Below are positions 55,025-62,891 of a stretch of 64,000 nucleotides of DNA, in pieces. Every line of letters begins with the position of its first letter. The first letter of the stretch is position 1. Source of the DNA: an uncultured Flavobacteriaceae bacterium (lineage in GTDB: Bacteria > Bacteroidota > Bacteroidia > Flavobacteriales > Flavobacteriaceae); assembly GCA_947493175.1 (NCBI GenBank), contig CANLQD010000013.1:1-64000 (forward strand), given 5' to 3'. The position numbers were made by a program, and so were the translations under genes. The notes under the pieces were generated by a model. The model saw only the letters and a list, made by a program, of their open reading frames with translations, did no database searches and was not told the origin of the DNA.

Positions 55025-55027
55025 CAA

Positions 55028-55486
55028 ATGTTTTCAGACAACAAAAGACCTATGCATGAAATAGGCGGACAGCCAAACAGAATTGAAAAGAACACCAAGA
55101 TCAAAGGAGAGATTATTTCCGAAGCCGATTTCCGGATTGATGGGAAGCTCGATGGAAATGTAAAAACTTCAGGAAAAGTGGTCATTGGTAAAGACGGTTA
55201 CATTCATGGAAAAGTAGAATGTGTAAATGCCGATATTGAGGGAAGTTTTAACGGGGAACTTTTGGTTTCCGACTTATTATCCCTAAAGTCATCTGCAGTG
55301 ATCGAAGGTACGGTCTCTGTTAACAAGTTGGCAGTTGAACCAGGTGCTACCTTTAATGCTTCCTGTACCATGAAAGGTAAAGGTGGCTCATTAGGTAACA
55401 GCTCCAATACGAACGTTTCTTCTGGAAGTAGTTTCAAATCTGCCGCCTTGGGAAACAAAAAGAATGAGCCAGCAAAAGCCTCCTAA
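55028..55486 (+). CDS. Bactofilin (polymer-forming cytoskeletal protein)
   Basis: 152 aa. The bactofilin core (about 18-110) shows beta-helix turns with I-x-G-x patterns: KIKGEIISEADFRIDGKLDG, GKVVIGKDGYIHGKVEC, SAVIEGTVSVNKLAVEPGATF. Bactofilins polymerise without nucleotide and place cell-wall or motility machinery. The Ser/Asn-rich tail is variable. It overlaps the AtpZ-like gene by 23 nt, so sprE-bactofilin-atpZ are transcribed together. Confidence 0.93.
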   Translation: MFSDNKRPMHEIGGQPNRIEKNTKIKGEIISEADFRIDGKLDGNVKTSGKVVIGKDGYIHGKVECVNADIEGSFNGELLVSDLLSLKSSAVIEGTVSVNKLAVEPGATFNASCTMKGKGGSLGNSSNTNVSSGSSFKSAALGNKKNEPAKAS

Positions 55487-55688
55487 GAACAACTTCAAAA
55501 ATTTTGCGGTGCTCTCCGGTATCGCATTTGAAATGGGCGCCATTATTTTTTTGGCGGCAAAAGGGGGTGTTTGGCTAGACGAACATTACCATACCGAAAA
55601 AAGAATTTTTACAGCAATTGCCACACTTTTGGGTGTGGCAATTTCAATTTGGGTAGTTTTGGGCCAGTTAAAGCGAATTAAGAATTGA
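55464..55688 (+). CDS. atpZ: AtpZ/AtpI-family protein
   Basis: 74 aa with two membrane helices (about 15-32 and 45-67) connected by a short loop with GGVWLDEHYHTEKRIFT. AtpZ and AtpI help assemble the c-ring and may carry cations. Lies at the start of the atp operon, overlapping bactofilin by 23 nt and the next gene by 4 nt (ATGA). Confidence 0.85.
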   Translation: MSQQKPPKNNFKNFAVLSGIAFEMGAIIFLAAKGGVWLDEHYHTEKRIFTAIATLLGVAISIWVVLGQLKRIKN

Positions 55689-56086
55689 TGTTTCGGCGCA
55701 ATCCAATCATTTTCCTTGTGTTGATACTCGTAGTATCATTAGGAATCGTGTTTCTAGCACACATCACCTTGTTACAAATAGGGGGGTATCCAAAATTCGG
55801 CAATAAGATTATACTTTCCTATGGGGTCAATGGTTTGTTGGCCTTCCTTATTTATAGCTCTTTGTATGCTTTTCGAACACGACTAAAAAATCAAATAGGA
55901 TTTCTTTTCATCGCAGGTAGCTTTCTAAAATTTATCTTTTTTTTCGTGCTATTTTATCCATTATATCGTCAAGATGGTCAAATGGACAAGTCGGAGTTTT
56001 TTGCCTTCTTTGTACCCTATCTGATATGCTTGTTGATAGAGACGGTTTTCACCGTTAAAATGCTTCAAAACTTGGATAAAAAATAG
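55685..56086 (+). CDS. Four-helix membrane protein, DUF6168-like
   Basis: 133 aa with about four helices and a short charged loop (FYPLYRQDGQMDKSEFFAFF). Proteins of this kind stand before atpB in Flavobacteriia, in the position of atpI, and might assist ATP synthase assembly; this is by context only. ATGA coupling to atpZ. Confidence 0.7.
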   Translation: MMFRRNPIIFLVLILVVSLGIVFLAHITLLQIGGYPKFGNKIILSYGVNGLLAFLIYSSLYAFRTRLKNQIGFLFIAGSFLKFIFFFVLFYPLYRQDGQMDKSEFFAFFVPYLICLLIETVFTVKMLQNLDKK

Positions 56087-56134
56087 CCATTAAATAAACC
56101 TTTTAAATGCTTTTTTCTTTTTGTAAGAATAGTG

Positions 56135-56142
56135 TACATTTG
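56135..56142 (+). promoter_or_regulatory. -7 box for atpB
   Basis: TACATTTG fits TAnnTTTG and ends 34 nt before atpB. The -33 region is T-rich (TTT at 56113) without exact TTG. Confidence 0.45.
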
Positions 56143-56176
56143 CACCGATTTTTAGGGACCGATATTTTTAGGTGGT

Positions 56177-57262
56177 ATGCACAAAACATATTTAGTGAAA
56201 ACGTTGTTGGCAGGATTTCTTTTAATAAGCGGATTCCTTGCGGCACAGGAAGTTGAGCATCACGATGAAGCATCACATGAAGGAAGTGAGGCGGCTTTAG
56301 AAGAGGAAATCAAGGAAGATATCGACCACCACATTCAAGATTCCCATTCCTTCACTTTCTTTTCAGATACCGAAACAGGGAAACATTATGGGTTTCCGCT
56401 ACCCGTTATTTTATGGGATAACGGACTTCAGGTTTTTTCTTCATCTAAATTCCATCATGGGGAGACCGTTGCAGAACATAACGGCAATTACTACAAGCTT
56501 TATCACAGCAAAGTATATAAAACAGATGCCGAAGGCACCATCAACTATGATGATGATCATCATGCTACTAACGAAAAGCCTTTAGATTTTTCAATTACCA
56601 AGAACGTATTGATGATGTTCGTCACAGGCTTGTTGATGTTCCTGCTTTTTGCAGGTTTGGCTAAATCGTTCGGGAAAGGCCCTATTGCGAAAGGGGTAGG
56701 TCGCTTTTTTGAGCCTATTGTACTTTATATTAGAGATGATATTGCGAGACCGAATATAGGTCCAAAATATAAGCGTTTTATGCCTTATCTTTTAACGGTC
56801 TTCTTTTTTATTTGGTTTTTGAACCTTTTCGGATTAACGCCTTTGGGTGTCAATGTCACCGGAAATATTGCAGTAACCTTTGCGTTGGCACTGATTACAT
56901 TTGTAATTACCCAGTTTTCTGGTAATAAGAATTACTGGAAGCACATCTTTTGGATGCCTGGAGTGCCTACTCCTATGAAGTTTGTTTTGGCCCCGATAGA
57001 ATTATTAGGTGTTTTCATAAAGCCATTTGCACTGATGATTCGTTTGTATGCGAATATCATGGCTGGGCACGTGGTATTGATGAGTATCATTGCATTGGTT
57101 TTTACGGTACAGAATTGGATTGGCGGCGGGTTATCATTGGTGCTTGCCTTTTTTCTATCTATTATAGAGTTATTGGTAGCGGCTCTACAGGCGTATATCT
57201 TTACCTTGCTATCGGCCTTATATTTTGGGTTCGCTGTAGAGGAGCACGACGAGCATCACTGA
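56177..57262 (+). CDS. atpB: F0F1 ATP synthase subunit a
   Basis: 361 aa, longer than the usual 240-280 because of an N-terminal extension: a signal-like segment (HKTYLVKTLLAGFLLISGFLAAQ) and about 120 periplasmic residues rich in His, Asp and Glu. The proton-channel part is normal, with the essential Arg in MIRLYANIMAGHVV and LGVFIKPFAL. Such extensions are common in Bacteroidota. The C-terminus is also His/Glu-rich (EEHDEHH). Confidence 0.95.
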   Translation: MHKTYLVKTLLAGFLLISGFLAAQEVEHHDEASHEGSEAALEEEIKEDIDHHIQDSHSFTFFSDTETGKHYGFPLPVILWDNGLQVFSSSKFHHGETVAEHNGNYYKLYHSKVYKTDAEGTINYDDDHHATNEKPLDFSITKNVLMMFVTGLLMFLLFAGLAKSFGKGPIAKGVGRFFEPIVLYIRDDIARPNIGPKYKRFMPYLLTVFFFIWFLNLFGLTPLGVNVTGNIAVTFALALITFVITQFSGNKNYWKHIFWMPGVPTPMKFVLAPIELLGVFIKPFALMIRLYANIMAGHVVLMSIIALVFTVQNWIGGGLSLVLAFFLSIIELLVAALQAYIFTLLSALYFGFAVEEHDEHH

Positions 57263-57301
57263 TCTTAAAATAGAATGTTTAATGTTTAATTTATATATAT
57301 C

Positions 57302-57493
57302 ATGGAAATCCCAACTGTAGTAGGAGCAGGTTTGATCGTAATCGGTGTAGGTATCGGTATCGGTAGAATCGGTGGTTCAGCAATGGAAGCGATCGCCCGT
57401 CAGCCTGAGGCTACTGGTAAGATCCAAACAGCGATGTTGATTGCAGCAGCGCTTATTGAAGGTATTGGTTTTGCGGCATTGTTCGTAGGCTAA
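57302..57493 (+). CDS. atpE: F0F1 ATP synthase subunit c
   Basis: 63 aa, two helices around the polar loop ARQPEA. The ion-carrying Glu is in AALIEGIGFAALF. Helix 1 has no Gln at the place used in Na+-type rings, so protons are the likely ion. At 63 aa it is slightly short. A strong stem-loop directly follows (57504-57544). Confidence 0.96.
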   Translation: MEIPTVVGAGLIVIGVGIGIGRIGGSAMEAIARQPEATGKIQTAMLIAAALIEGIGFAALFVG

Positions 57494-57503
57494 TCACATT
57501 AAT

Positions 57504-57544
57504 AACGGCCTTAACGGTTGGTTAGGGCCGTTGTTTTATTTTTT
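57504..57544 (+). terminator. Intrinsic-terminator-like hairpin between atpE and atpF
   Basis: A 12-bp stem (57504-57515 with 57521-57532, one G-U pair) with a 5-nt loop is followed by a T-rich run ending at 57544. It sits within the operon, 11 bp after the atpE stop and 15 bp before atpF. It probably acts as a partial terminator or 3' stabiliser that favours atpE mRNA. Confidence 0.8.
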
Positions 57545-57558
57545 AAACAAAACATATT

Positions 57559-58059
57559 ATGGAGAAGTTAATCAACGATTTTTCTTTTGGTCTATTTTTT
57601 TGGCAGATACTACTTTTTGTATTGTTGCTCCTATTGCTTAGAAGATTTGCATGGAAGCCGATATTGAATGCGGTGAATGAACGTGAAGATGGTATCAAGA
57701 ATGCCTTGGCCGCTGCCGAAGAAGCAAAGAAAGAAATGCAAAATGTAACGGCCGATAGCGAAAAGCTATTGAAAGAAGCTAGGGCCGAACGGGAAACTTT
57801 GTTGAAAGAAGCTAGGGAAATAAAGGAAAAGATGATTGCCGATTCCAAAGAACAGGCAAGGCTCGAAGGCGATAAGATGCTCAAACAGGCCCAAGCGGCC
57901 ATTGAAAGTGAAAAGAAAGCTGCAGTAGCCGAAATGAAGGCACAGGTAGCAACACTTTCTGTTGACATTGCCGAAAAAGTCATCAAGGAACAATTATCGG
58001 ACAAAGACAAGCAGTTGAAGCTTGTAGAGGATATGTTGGGCGATATCAAATTAAGCTAA
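57559..58059 (+). CDS. atpF: F0F1 ATP synthase subunit b
   Basis: 166 aa. One N-terminal helix (FFWQILLFVLLLLLLRRFAW) and a long charged coiled coil rich in Ala, Glu and Lys (AAAEEAKKEMQ, KEAREIKEKM) that forms the peripheral stalk, then a C-terminal KVIKEQLSDK-like delta-binding end. It lies 1 bp before atpH. Confidence 0.95.
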   Translation: MEKLINDFSFGLFFWQILLFVLLLLLLRRFAWKPILNAVNEREDGIKNALAAAEEAKKEMQNVTADSEKLLKEARAERETLLKEAREIKEKMIADSKEQARLEGDKMLKQAQAAIESEKKAAVAEMKAQVATLSVDIAEKVIKEQLSDKDKQLKLVEDMLGDIKLS

Positions 58060-58060
58060 A

Positions 58061-58600
58061 ATGAACGATACAAGAGCAGCCGTACGATATGCGAAGGCAA
58101 TTTTAGACTTGGCGGTAGATCAGAAGGCTACCGATGCGGTTGAAAACGATATGCGTTCTGTAATGAATACCATATCGGAAAGCAAAGACCTACGGGGAAT
58201 GCTTTCGAGCCCGGTCATCAAATCAGAGATCAAGAAGGGAGCTTTAAACAAGGTGTTTAAAGGGAGTCACGCAATTTCAGAGGGACTGTTCGGCATCTTG
58301 GCAGATAATAAGCGTATCGGTATGTTGAACGATGTGGCCCAAAAGTATATTATCCTTAACGAAGATCGCAAAGGAAAGGGTATAGCGTATGTTACTACTG
58401 CCGTACCAATGACCGCAAGCTTGGAGAAAAAAATCCTAAAACAAGTAACCGAACTTACTGGAAACGAGGTGACCATCGAAAATAGGGTCGATGAAAGTAT
58501 CGTCGGAGGGTTTGTATTGCGAGTTGGGGATTTGCAGTATGACGCCAGCATCGCGAATAAGTTAGGGAATTTAAAAAGAGAATTTACAAGCAGTCTATAA
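58061..58600 (+). CDS. atpH: F0F1 ATP synthase subunit delta
   Basis: 179 aa. The OSCP/delta fold: N-terminal RYAKAILDLAVDQ, middle LFGILADNKRIGML, and C-terminal IVGGFVLRVGDLQYDASIANKLGNLKREF. Joins the peripheral stalk to the alpha/beta head. A repeat-rich 63-bp spacer separates it from atpA. Confidence 0.95.
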   Translation: MNDTRAAVRYAKAILDLAVDQKATDAVENDMRSVMNTISESKDLRGMLSSPVIKSEIKKGALNKVFKGSHAISEGLFGILADNKRIGMLNDVAQKYIILNEDRKGKGIAYVTTAVPMTASLEKKILKQVTELTGNEVTIENRVDESIVGGFVLRVGDLQYDASIANKLGNLKREFTSSL

Positions 58601-58623
58601 TAACAACTCAGGACTAAAAAGAC

Positions 58624-58650
58624 GTCTAACGTCTTATGTCTAACGTCTTA
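58624..58650 (+). repeat. Two copies of GTCTAACGTCTTA in the atpH-atpA spacer
   Basis: The 13-mer repeats at 58624-58636 and 58638-58650, followed by a degenerate third (ATATCTAA). It ends about 13 nt before the atpA start. It resembles other short tandem spacers of this window. Confidence 0.85.
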
Positions 58651-58663
58651 TATCTAAACAAAA

Positions 58664-60244
58664 ATGGCAGGAGTAAAAGCCGCTGAAGTATCAGCAATTT
58701 TAAAACAACAGTTGTCGGGATTTGAAGCCACCGCCAGCTTGGACGAAGTGGGAACCGTATTACAGGTAGGTGATGGTATCGCCCGTGTGTATGGACTATC
58801 AAACGCACAATATGGGGAATTGGTTGAGTTCGAAGGCGGACTTGAAGGCATCGTTTTGAACTTGGAAGAGGATAATGTCGGTGTGGTATTATTGGGTCCT
58901 TCCAAAGAAATCAAGGAAGGAGCTACCGTAAAACGTACACAACGAATTGCTTCTATCAATGTTGGTGAGGGCATCGTTGGTCGTGTGGTAGATACCTTAG
59001 GGAATCCAATCGACGGAAAAGGCCCGATCGCTGGTGAAACCTATGAAATGCCATTGGAACGTAAGGCACCTGGTGTTATTTTTCGTGAGCCGGTAACCGA
59101 ACCGTTACAGTCGGGAATCAAGGCAATCGATGCGATGATTCCTGTAGGTAGAGGACAGCGTGAGTTGGTTATTGGAGACCGTCAGACGGGGAAGACCACC
59201 GTTTGTATCGATACGATTTTGAACCAAAAGGAATTCTATGATGCAGGGGAGCCAGTATATTGTATCTATGTGGCCGTAGGACAAAAGGCTTCGACCGTGG
59301 CAGCCATCGCACAGACGCTGGAGGATAAGGGCGCCTTGGCTTATACCACCATTGTAGCAGCGAACGCATCCGACCCTGCGCCGATGCAAGTATACGCACC
59401 GATGGCCGGTGCTTCCATAGGGGAGTATTTCCGGGATACCGGTCGTCCTGCCCTGATTATCTATGACGATTTATCAAAACAAGCAGTAGCGTATCGTGAG
59501 GTGTCCCTCTTATTGAGAAGACCTCCGGGACGTGAGGCATATCCGGGTGACGTTTTCTACCTTCATTCCAGATTATTGGAGCGTGCTGCAAAAGTAATCA
59601 ACGATGATGCTATTGCTAAAAATATGAACGATTTGCCAGAGGTGCTGAAACCAATGGTAAAAGGAGGAGGCTCCTTAACGGCCCTTCCGATTATCGAAAC
59701 CCAAGCGGGTGACGTATCTGCGTATATTCCAACCAACGTGATTTCGATTACCGATGGTCAGATATTCCTGGAGCAAGACTTGTTCAACCAAGGGGTGCGC
59801 CCAGCGATCAACGTGGGTATCTCGGTATCAAGGGTCGGGGGTAATGCCCAGATAAAATCGATGAAAAAAGTAGCCGGTACTTTAAAACTGGATCAAGCAC
59901 AGTTCCGAGAATTGGAAGCCTTTGCAAAGTTTGGTTCCGATTTGGATGCCGCTACCTTAAATGTCATCGAAAAAGGACGTCGCAATGTCGAGATTTTAAA
60001 GCAAGCACAGAACGACCCATTTACGGTTGAAGATCAAGTTGCGATTATCTATGCGGGTTCCAAAAACCTATTACGCGATGTGCCGGTAGAGAAAGTAAAG
60101 GAATTCGAACGGGATTATCTAGAATTCTTGAATGCCAAGCATCGAGATGTATTGGATACCTTAAAGTCAGGGAAACTGACCGATGAGGTCATTGATACCT
60201 TGACTGCTGTTGCAAAGGATCTATCTGGAAAATATCGAAGCTAG
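58664..60244 (+). CDS. atpA: F0F1 ATP synthase subunit alpha
   Basis: 526 aa. Walker A GDRQTGKTT, the alpha-type IDAMIPVGRGQRE, IYDDLSKQAVAYREVSLLLRRPPGREAYPGD and the arginine finger region SISRVGG-like SVSRVGGNAQIKSM identify the regulatory nucleotide-binding subunit. The beta (atpD) and epsilon (atpC) genes do not follow, as is usual in Bacteroidota where they form another locus. Confidence 0.97.
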   Translation: MAGVKAAEVSAILKQQLSGFEATASLDEVGTVLQVGDGIARVYGLSNAQYGELVEFEGGLEGIVLNLEEDNVGVVLLGPSKEIKEGATVKRTQRIASINVGEGIVGRVVDTLGNPIDGKGPIAGETYEMPLERKAPGVIFREPVTEPLQSGIKAIDAMIPVGRGQRELVIGDRQTGKTTVCIDTILNQKEFYDAGEPVYCIYVAVGQKASTVAAIAQTLEDKGALAYTTIVAANASDPAPMQVYAPMAGASIGEYFRDTGRPALIIYDDLSKQAVAYREVSLLLRRPPGREAYPGDVFYLHSRLLERAAKVINDDAIAKNMNDLPEVLKPMVKGGGSLTALPIIETQAGDVSAYIPTNVISITDGQIFLEQDLFNQGVRPAINVGISVSRVGGNAQIKSMKKVAGTLKLDQAQFRELEAFAKFGSDLDAATLNVIEKGRRNVEILKQAQNDPFTVEDQVAIIYAGSKNLLRDVPVEKVKEFERDYLEFLNAKHRDVLDTLKSGKLTDEVIDTLTAVAKDLSGKYRS

Positions 60245-60306
60245 AAAGAACTAAGTACAGCGTACGAAGTCGAGTGGTTTTACAACACTTACTACTGATG
60301 ACTAGG

Positions 60307-60320
60307 TACTAAATACTAAA
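60307..60320 (+). repeat. Tandem TACTAAA heptamers before atpG
   Basis: TACTAAA occurs twice in a row, directly upstream of the atpG start (60324). The 79-bp spacer also has related strings (ACTACTGATGACTAGG, CTAAGTACAGCGTAC). Confidence 0.8.
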
Positions 60321-60323
60321 AAA

Positions 60324-61184
60324 ATGGCCAATCTAAAGGAAATACGAAACAGAATAACCACGGTATCTTCAACAATGCAGATTACCAGTGCCATGAAAAT
60401 GGTATCTGCCGCAAAGCTGAAGAAAGCACAAGATGCGATTACGGCAATGCGTCCATACGCCGATAAGTTAACGGAGTTATTACAAAGCCTTAGTGCCAGT
60501 TTAGATGCCGATTCAGGTAGCAAGTTTGCCGACAACCGAGAGGTACATAAGGTATTAGTCGTCGCCATTACCTCTAATAGGGGATTATGTGGTGCTTTTA
60601 ATACCAATATTATCAAGCAAAGTATAGTGCTGGCCAATGAGACCTACGCGGGCAAGCAGGTTGATTTCATGGCCATTGGGAAAAAAGCCAATGATATTCT
60701 TGGCAAGAAGCACAACATCATTGCAAACCATAGTGGTATTTATGACGATTTAAGGTTCGACAATGTAGCCGTAATCGCTGAGGATTTGATGGAGCGTTTT
60801 ACCAGCGGCGAGTACGACAAAATCGAGTTGGTTTACAACAAGTTTAAAAATGCCGCTACGCAAATAATCATGACCGAGCAGTTTTTGCCGATTGTTCCTG
60901 TAGAGGGTGCCGAGAGTTCAGGGGGTGATTACATCTTTGAACCTTCCAAAGCAGAAATTGTAGAGCAATTGATTCCGAAATCTTTAAAAACCCAGTTGTT
61001 CAAGGGTATCCGGGATTCTTATGCCAGTGAGCACGGGGCGCGTATGACCGCCATGCATAAAGCGACCGATAATGCGACCGAACTTCGAGACCAACTGAAG
61101 CTTACTTACAACAAAGCGAGACAAGCGGCGATTACCAACGAAATCCTGGAAATCGTGGGTGGAGCGGAAGCATTGAACAATTAA
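60324..61184 (+). CDS. atpG: F0F1 ATP synthase subunit gamma
   Basis: 286 aa. Central stalk subunit; NLKEIRNRITTVSSTMQITSAMKMVSAAKLKKAQ at the N-terminus and the C-terminal ITNEILEIVGGAEAL are highly typical. A terminator follows at 61235-61273, ending the operon. Confidence 0.96.
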   Translation: MANLKEIRNRITTVSSTMQITSAMKMVSAAKLKKAQDAITAMRPYADKLTELLQSLSASLDADSGSKFADNREVHKVLVVAITSNRGLCGAFNTNIIKQSIVLANETYAGKQVDFMAIGKKANDILGKKHNIIANHSGIYDDLRFDNVAVIAEDLMERFTSGEYDKIELVYNKFKNAATQIIMTEQFLPIVPVEGAESSGGDYIFEPSKAEIVEQLIPKSLKTQLFKGIRDSYASEHGARMTAMHKATDNATELRDQLKLTYNKARQAAITNEILEIVGGAEALNN

Positions 61185-61234
61185 CGTTATTACGAGCATA
61201 GCGAAGTAATCCGTTTGTTCGAAAAGTAGATATA

Positions 61235-61273
61235 AAGAACCCCACAATAAAGTGGGGTTCTTCAGTTTTTTAC
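61235..61273 (+). terminator. Intrinsic terminator of the atp operon
   Basis: An 11-bp perfect stem (61235-61245 with 61252-61262), 6-nt loop, then CAG and a T run. Lies 51 bp after the atpG stop. Confidence 0.88.
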
Positions 61274-61291
61274 CCGATTTTCGTCTTGTTT

Positions 61292-62524
61292 ATGAAATCC
61301 AAGAAAACCGCCCTACTCTTTATCTTTATTACCATCTTGGTCGATGTCATCGGTATTGGGATCATTCTTCCGATAATTCCTGATTTGATTATGCAGTTAA
61401 CAGGTGAGGGCAACCATAAAGCGGTTATCTATGGTATGTGGTTAACAACGGCCTTTGCAGGGATGCAGTTTCTATTTTCACCAGTTCTAGGGGAGATTTC
61501 AGATCAATTTGGCAGACGTCCTATCCTACTATTATCACTTTTCGGTTTAAGTATCGACTATTTGATTCATGCATGGGCACCCACCTTGGCTTGGTTATTT
61601 GTCGGAAGGTTCCTGGCGGGAATCACAGGAGCTAGTTTCACAGTGGCTTCTGCCTATATCGCTGATATTAGTACGAAGGAAAATAAGGCCAAAAATTTTG
61701 GCTTGATCGGTGCGGCCTTCGGACTTGGATTTATCATTGGTCCCGGAATCGGGGGGTATTTTGGGGATATCGATATACGGCTTCCTTTCTATATCGCGGC
61801 CGGACTCACTTTTTTAAATTTTCTTTTCGGATGGTTCGTCGTGCCCGAGTCCTTGGCACTCGAGAATAGAAGGCAGGTCAACGTTATGAAAATGATTCCT
61901 GGCGTTTCGTTGATAAGCCTACGTAACTACAAAGGGCTGTTAATCTTGATTTTTGCCTTCTTCCTTGCTAATCTAGCGGGACAGGTATTACCGGCCACAT
62001 GGTCGTATTATGGTATTGAACGCTACGACTGGAGCCCAAAGGAAATAGGTGTCTCATTAATGGTCGTAGGCGTACTGGTCGCTTTGGTGCAGGGGTTTCT
62101 GGTCGGAGTTTTTGTGCAGAAGTTTGGAAAAAGGAAGGTAGTTACTTTTGGATTTTTACTATGGACGATAGGTATGTTTCTTTTCTCCTTGGCAACCGAA
62201 CCATGGATGTTGTATGCATTTCTCATTCCTTATGCGCTGGGAGGCGTCGCCGGGCCTACGGTACAAGGCGTCATTTCAAACCAGGTTTCCGAAAAAGAGC
62301 AGGGAAACCTCCAAGGGTCGATTACAGGCTTGGTAAGTGTTACCGCCATTTTGGGACAACTGTTATTTTCGCCGGTCTTTTACTTTTTTATCCGTCCCGA
62401 AGGGGTGATTTACTTTCCAGGAGCTCCTTATGCATTGGCTGCGGTATTATTATTGACCGCTTTTCTGTTTGCATTTACAGCAATGAAACGAATGCAACTT
62501 CAGGAAGACTTACCCAACGGGTAA
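61292..62524 (+). CDS. MFS transporter, TCR/Tet-like drug exporter family
   Basis: 410 aa from the ATG at 61292; a TTG six bases earlier is possible but not needed. Twelve helices. DVIGIGIILPIIPDL in helix 1, loop motif GEISDQFGRRPILL between helices 2 and 3, and GPGIGGYFGD in helix 5 (antiporter motif C) are those of TetA-like H+/drug antiporters. It begins only 19 bp after the atp terminator. Substrate unknown. Confidence 0.9.
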   Translation: MKSKKTALLFIFITILVDVIGIGIILPIIPDLIMQLTGEGNHKAVIYGMWLTTAFAGMQFLFSPVLGEISDQFGRRPILLLSLFGLSIDYLIHAWAPTLAWLFVGRFLAGITGASFTVASAYIADISTKENKAKNFGLIGAAFGLGFIIGPGIGGYFGDIDIRLPFYIAAGLTFLNFLFGWFVVPESLALENRRQVNVMKMIPGVSLISLRNYKGLLILIFAFFLANLAGQVLPATWSYYGIERYDWSPKEIGVSLMVVGVLVALVQGFLVGVFVQKFGKRKVVTFGFLLWTIGMFLFSLATEPWMLYAFLIPYALGGVAGPTVQGVISNQVSEKEQGNLQGSITGLVSVTAILGQLLFSPVFYFFIRPEGVIYFPGAPYALAAVLLLTAFLFAFTAMKRMQLQEDLPNG

Positions 62525-62891
62525 ATCGTTTTTTGGCATAGGGGAGCATCTCCAAACATCTTTTCATCGTATATACGGTGTACATGCAATGACCATGGCA
62601 AAAAGATAATAACGAGCAAGTACGTTGCCTCCTGCAAATCGTTATTGGTTCTTGTGCCACGATTAAAAAATTAGAAACCAAAACCCATTTCGGCTCACGG
62701 ATACCCAAGTAGTGATTAGTTATCTTTAAAAATAAAATTCGTAATGTAGTCATCAATGGCATTCGGCAAATCTACCGATTCATGGGTCGAACGTTACCAA
62801 CGAAAACGGCTATTGAACAAGTCATGAATCGGTTGCCTTACTTTGTTACACCATCATAAATAGGTACTTTTAAGGTCAAATCAAGACACTA
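62525..62891. other. Intergenic region before the second flippase
   Basis: This 367-bp gap has no convincing gene. A 10-bp palindrome CGTATATACG (62568-62577) is the only structure noted. A 23-codon frame at about 62757 (MAFGKSTDSWVERY...) is too short to support. No clear promoter or terminator. Confidence 0.4.

Noticed and set aside
57543..58049. 168-aa Ser/Phe-rich minus-strand frame
   Set aside because: It is the antisense of the Ala/Glu/Lys-rich coiled coil of atpF.
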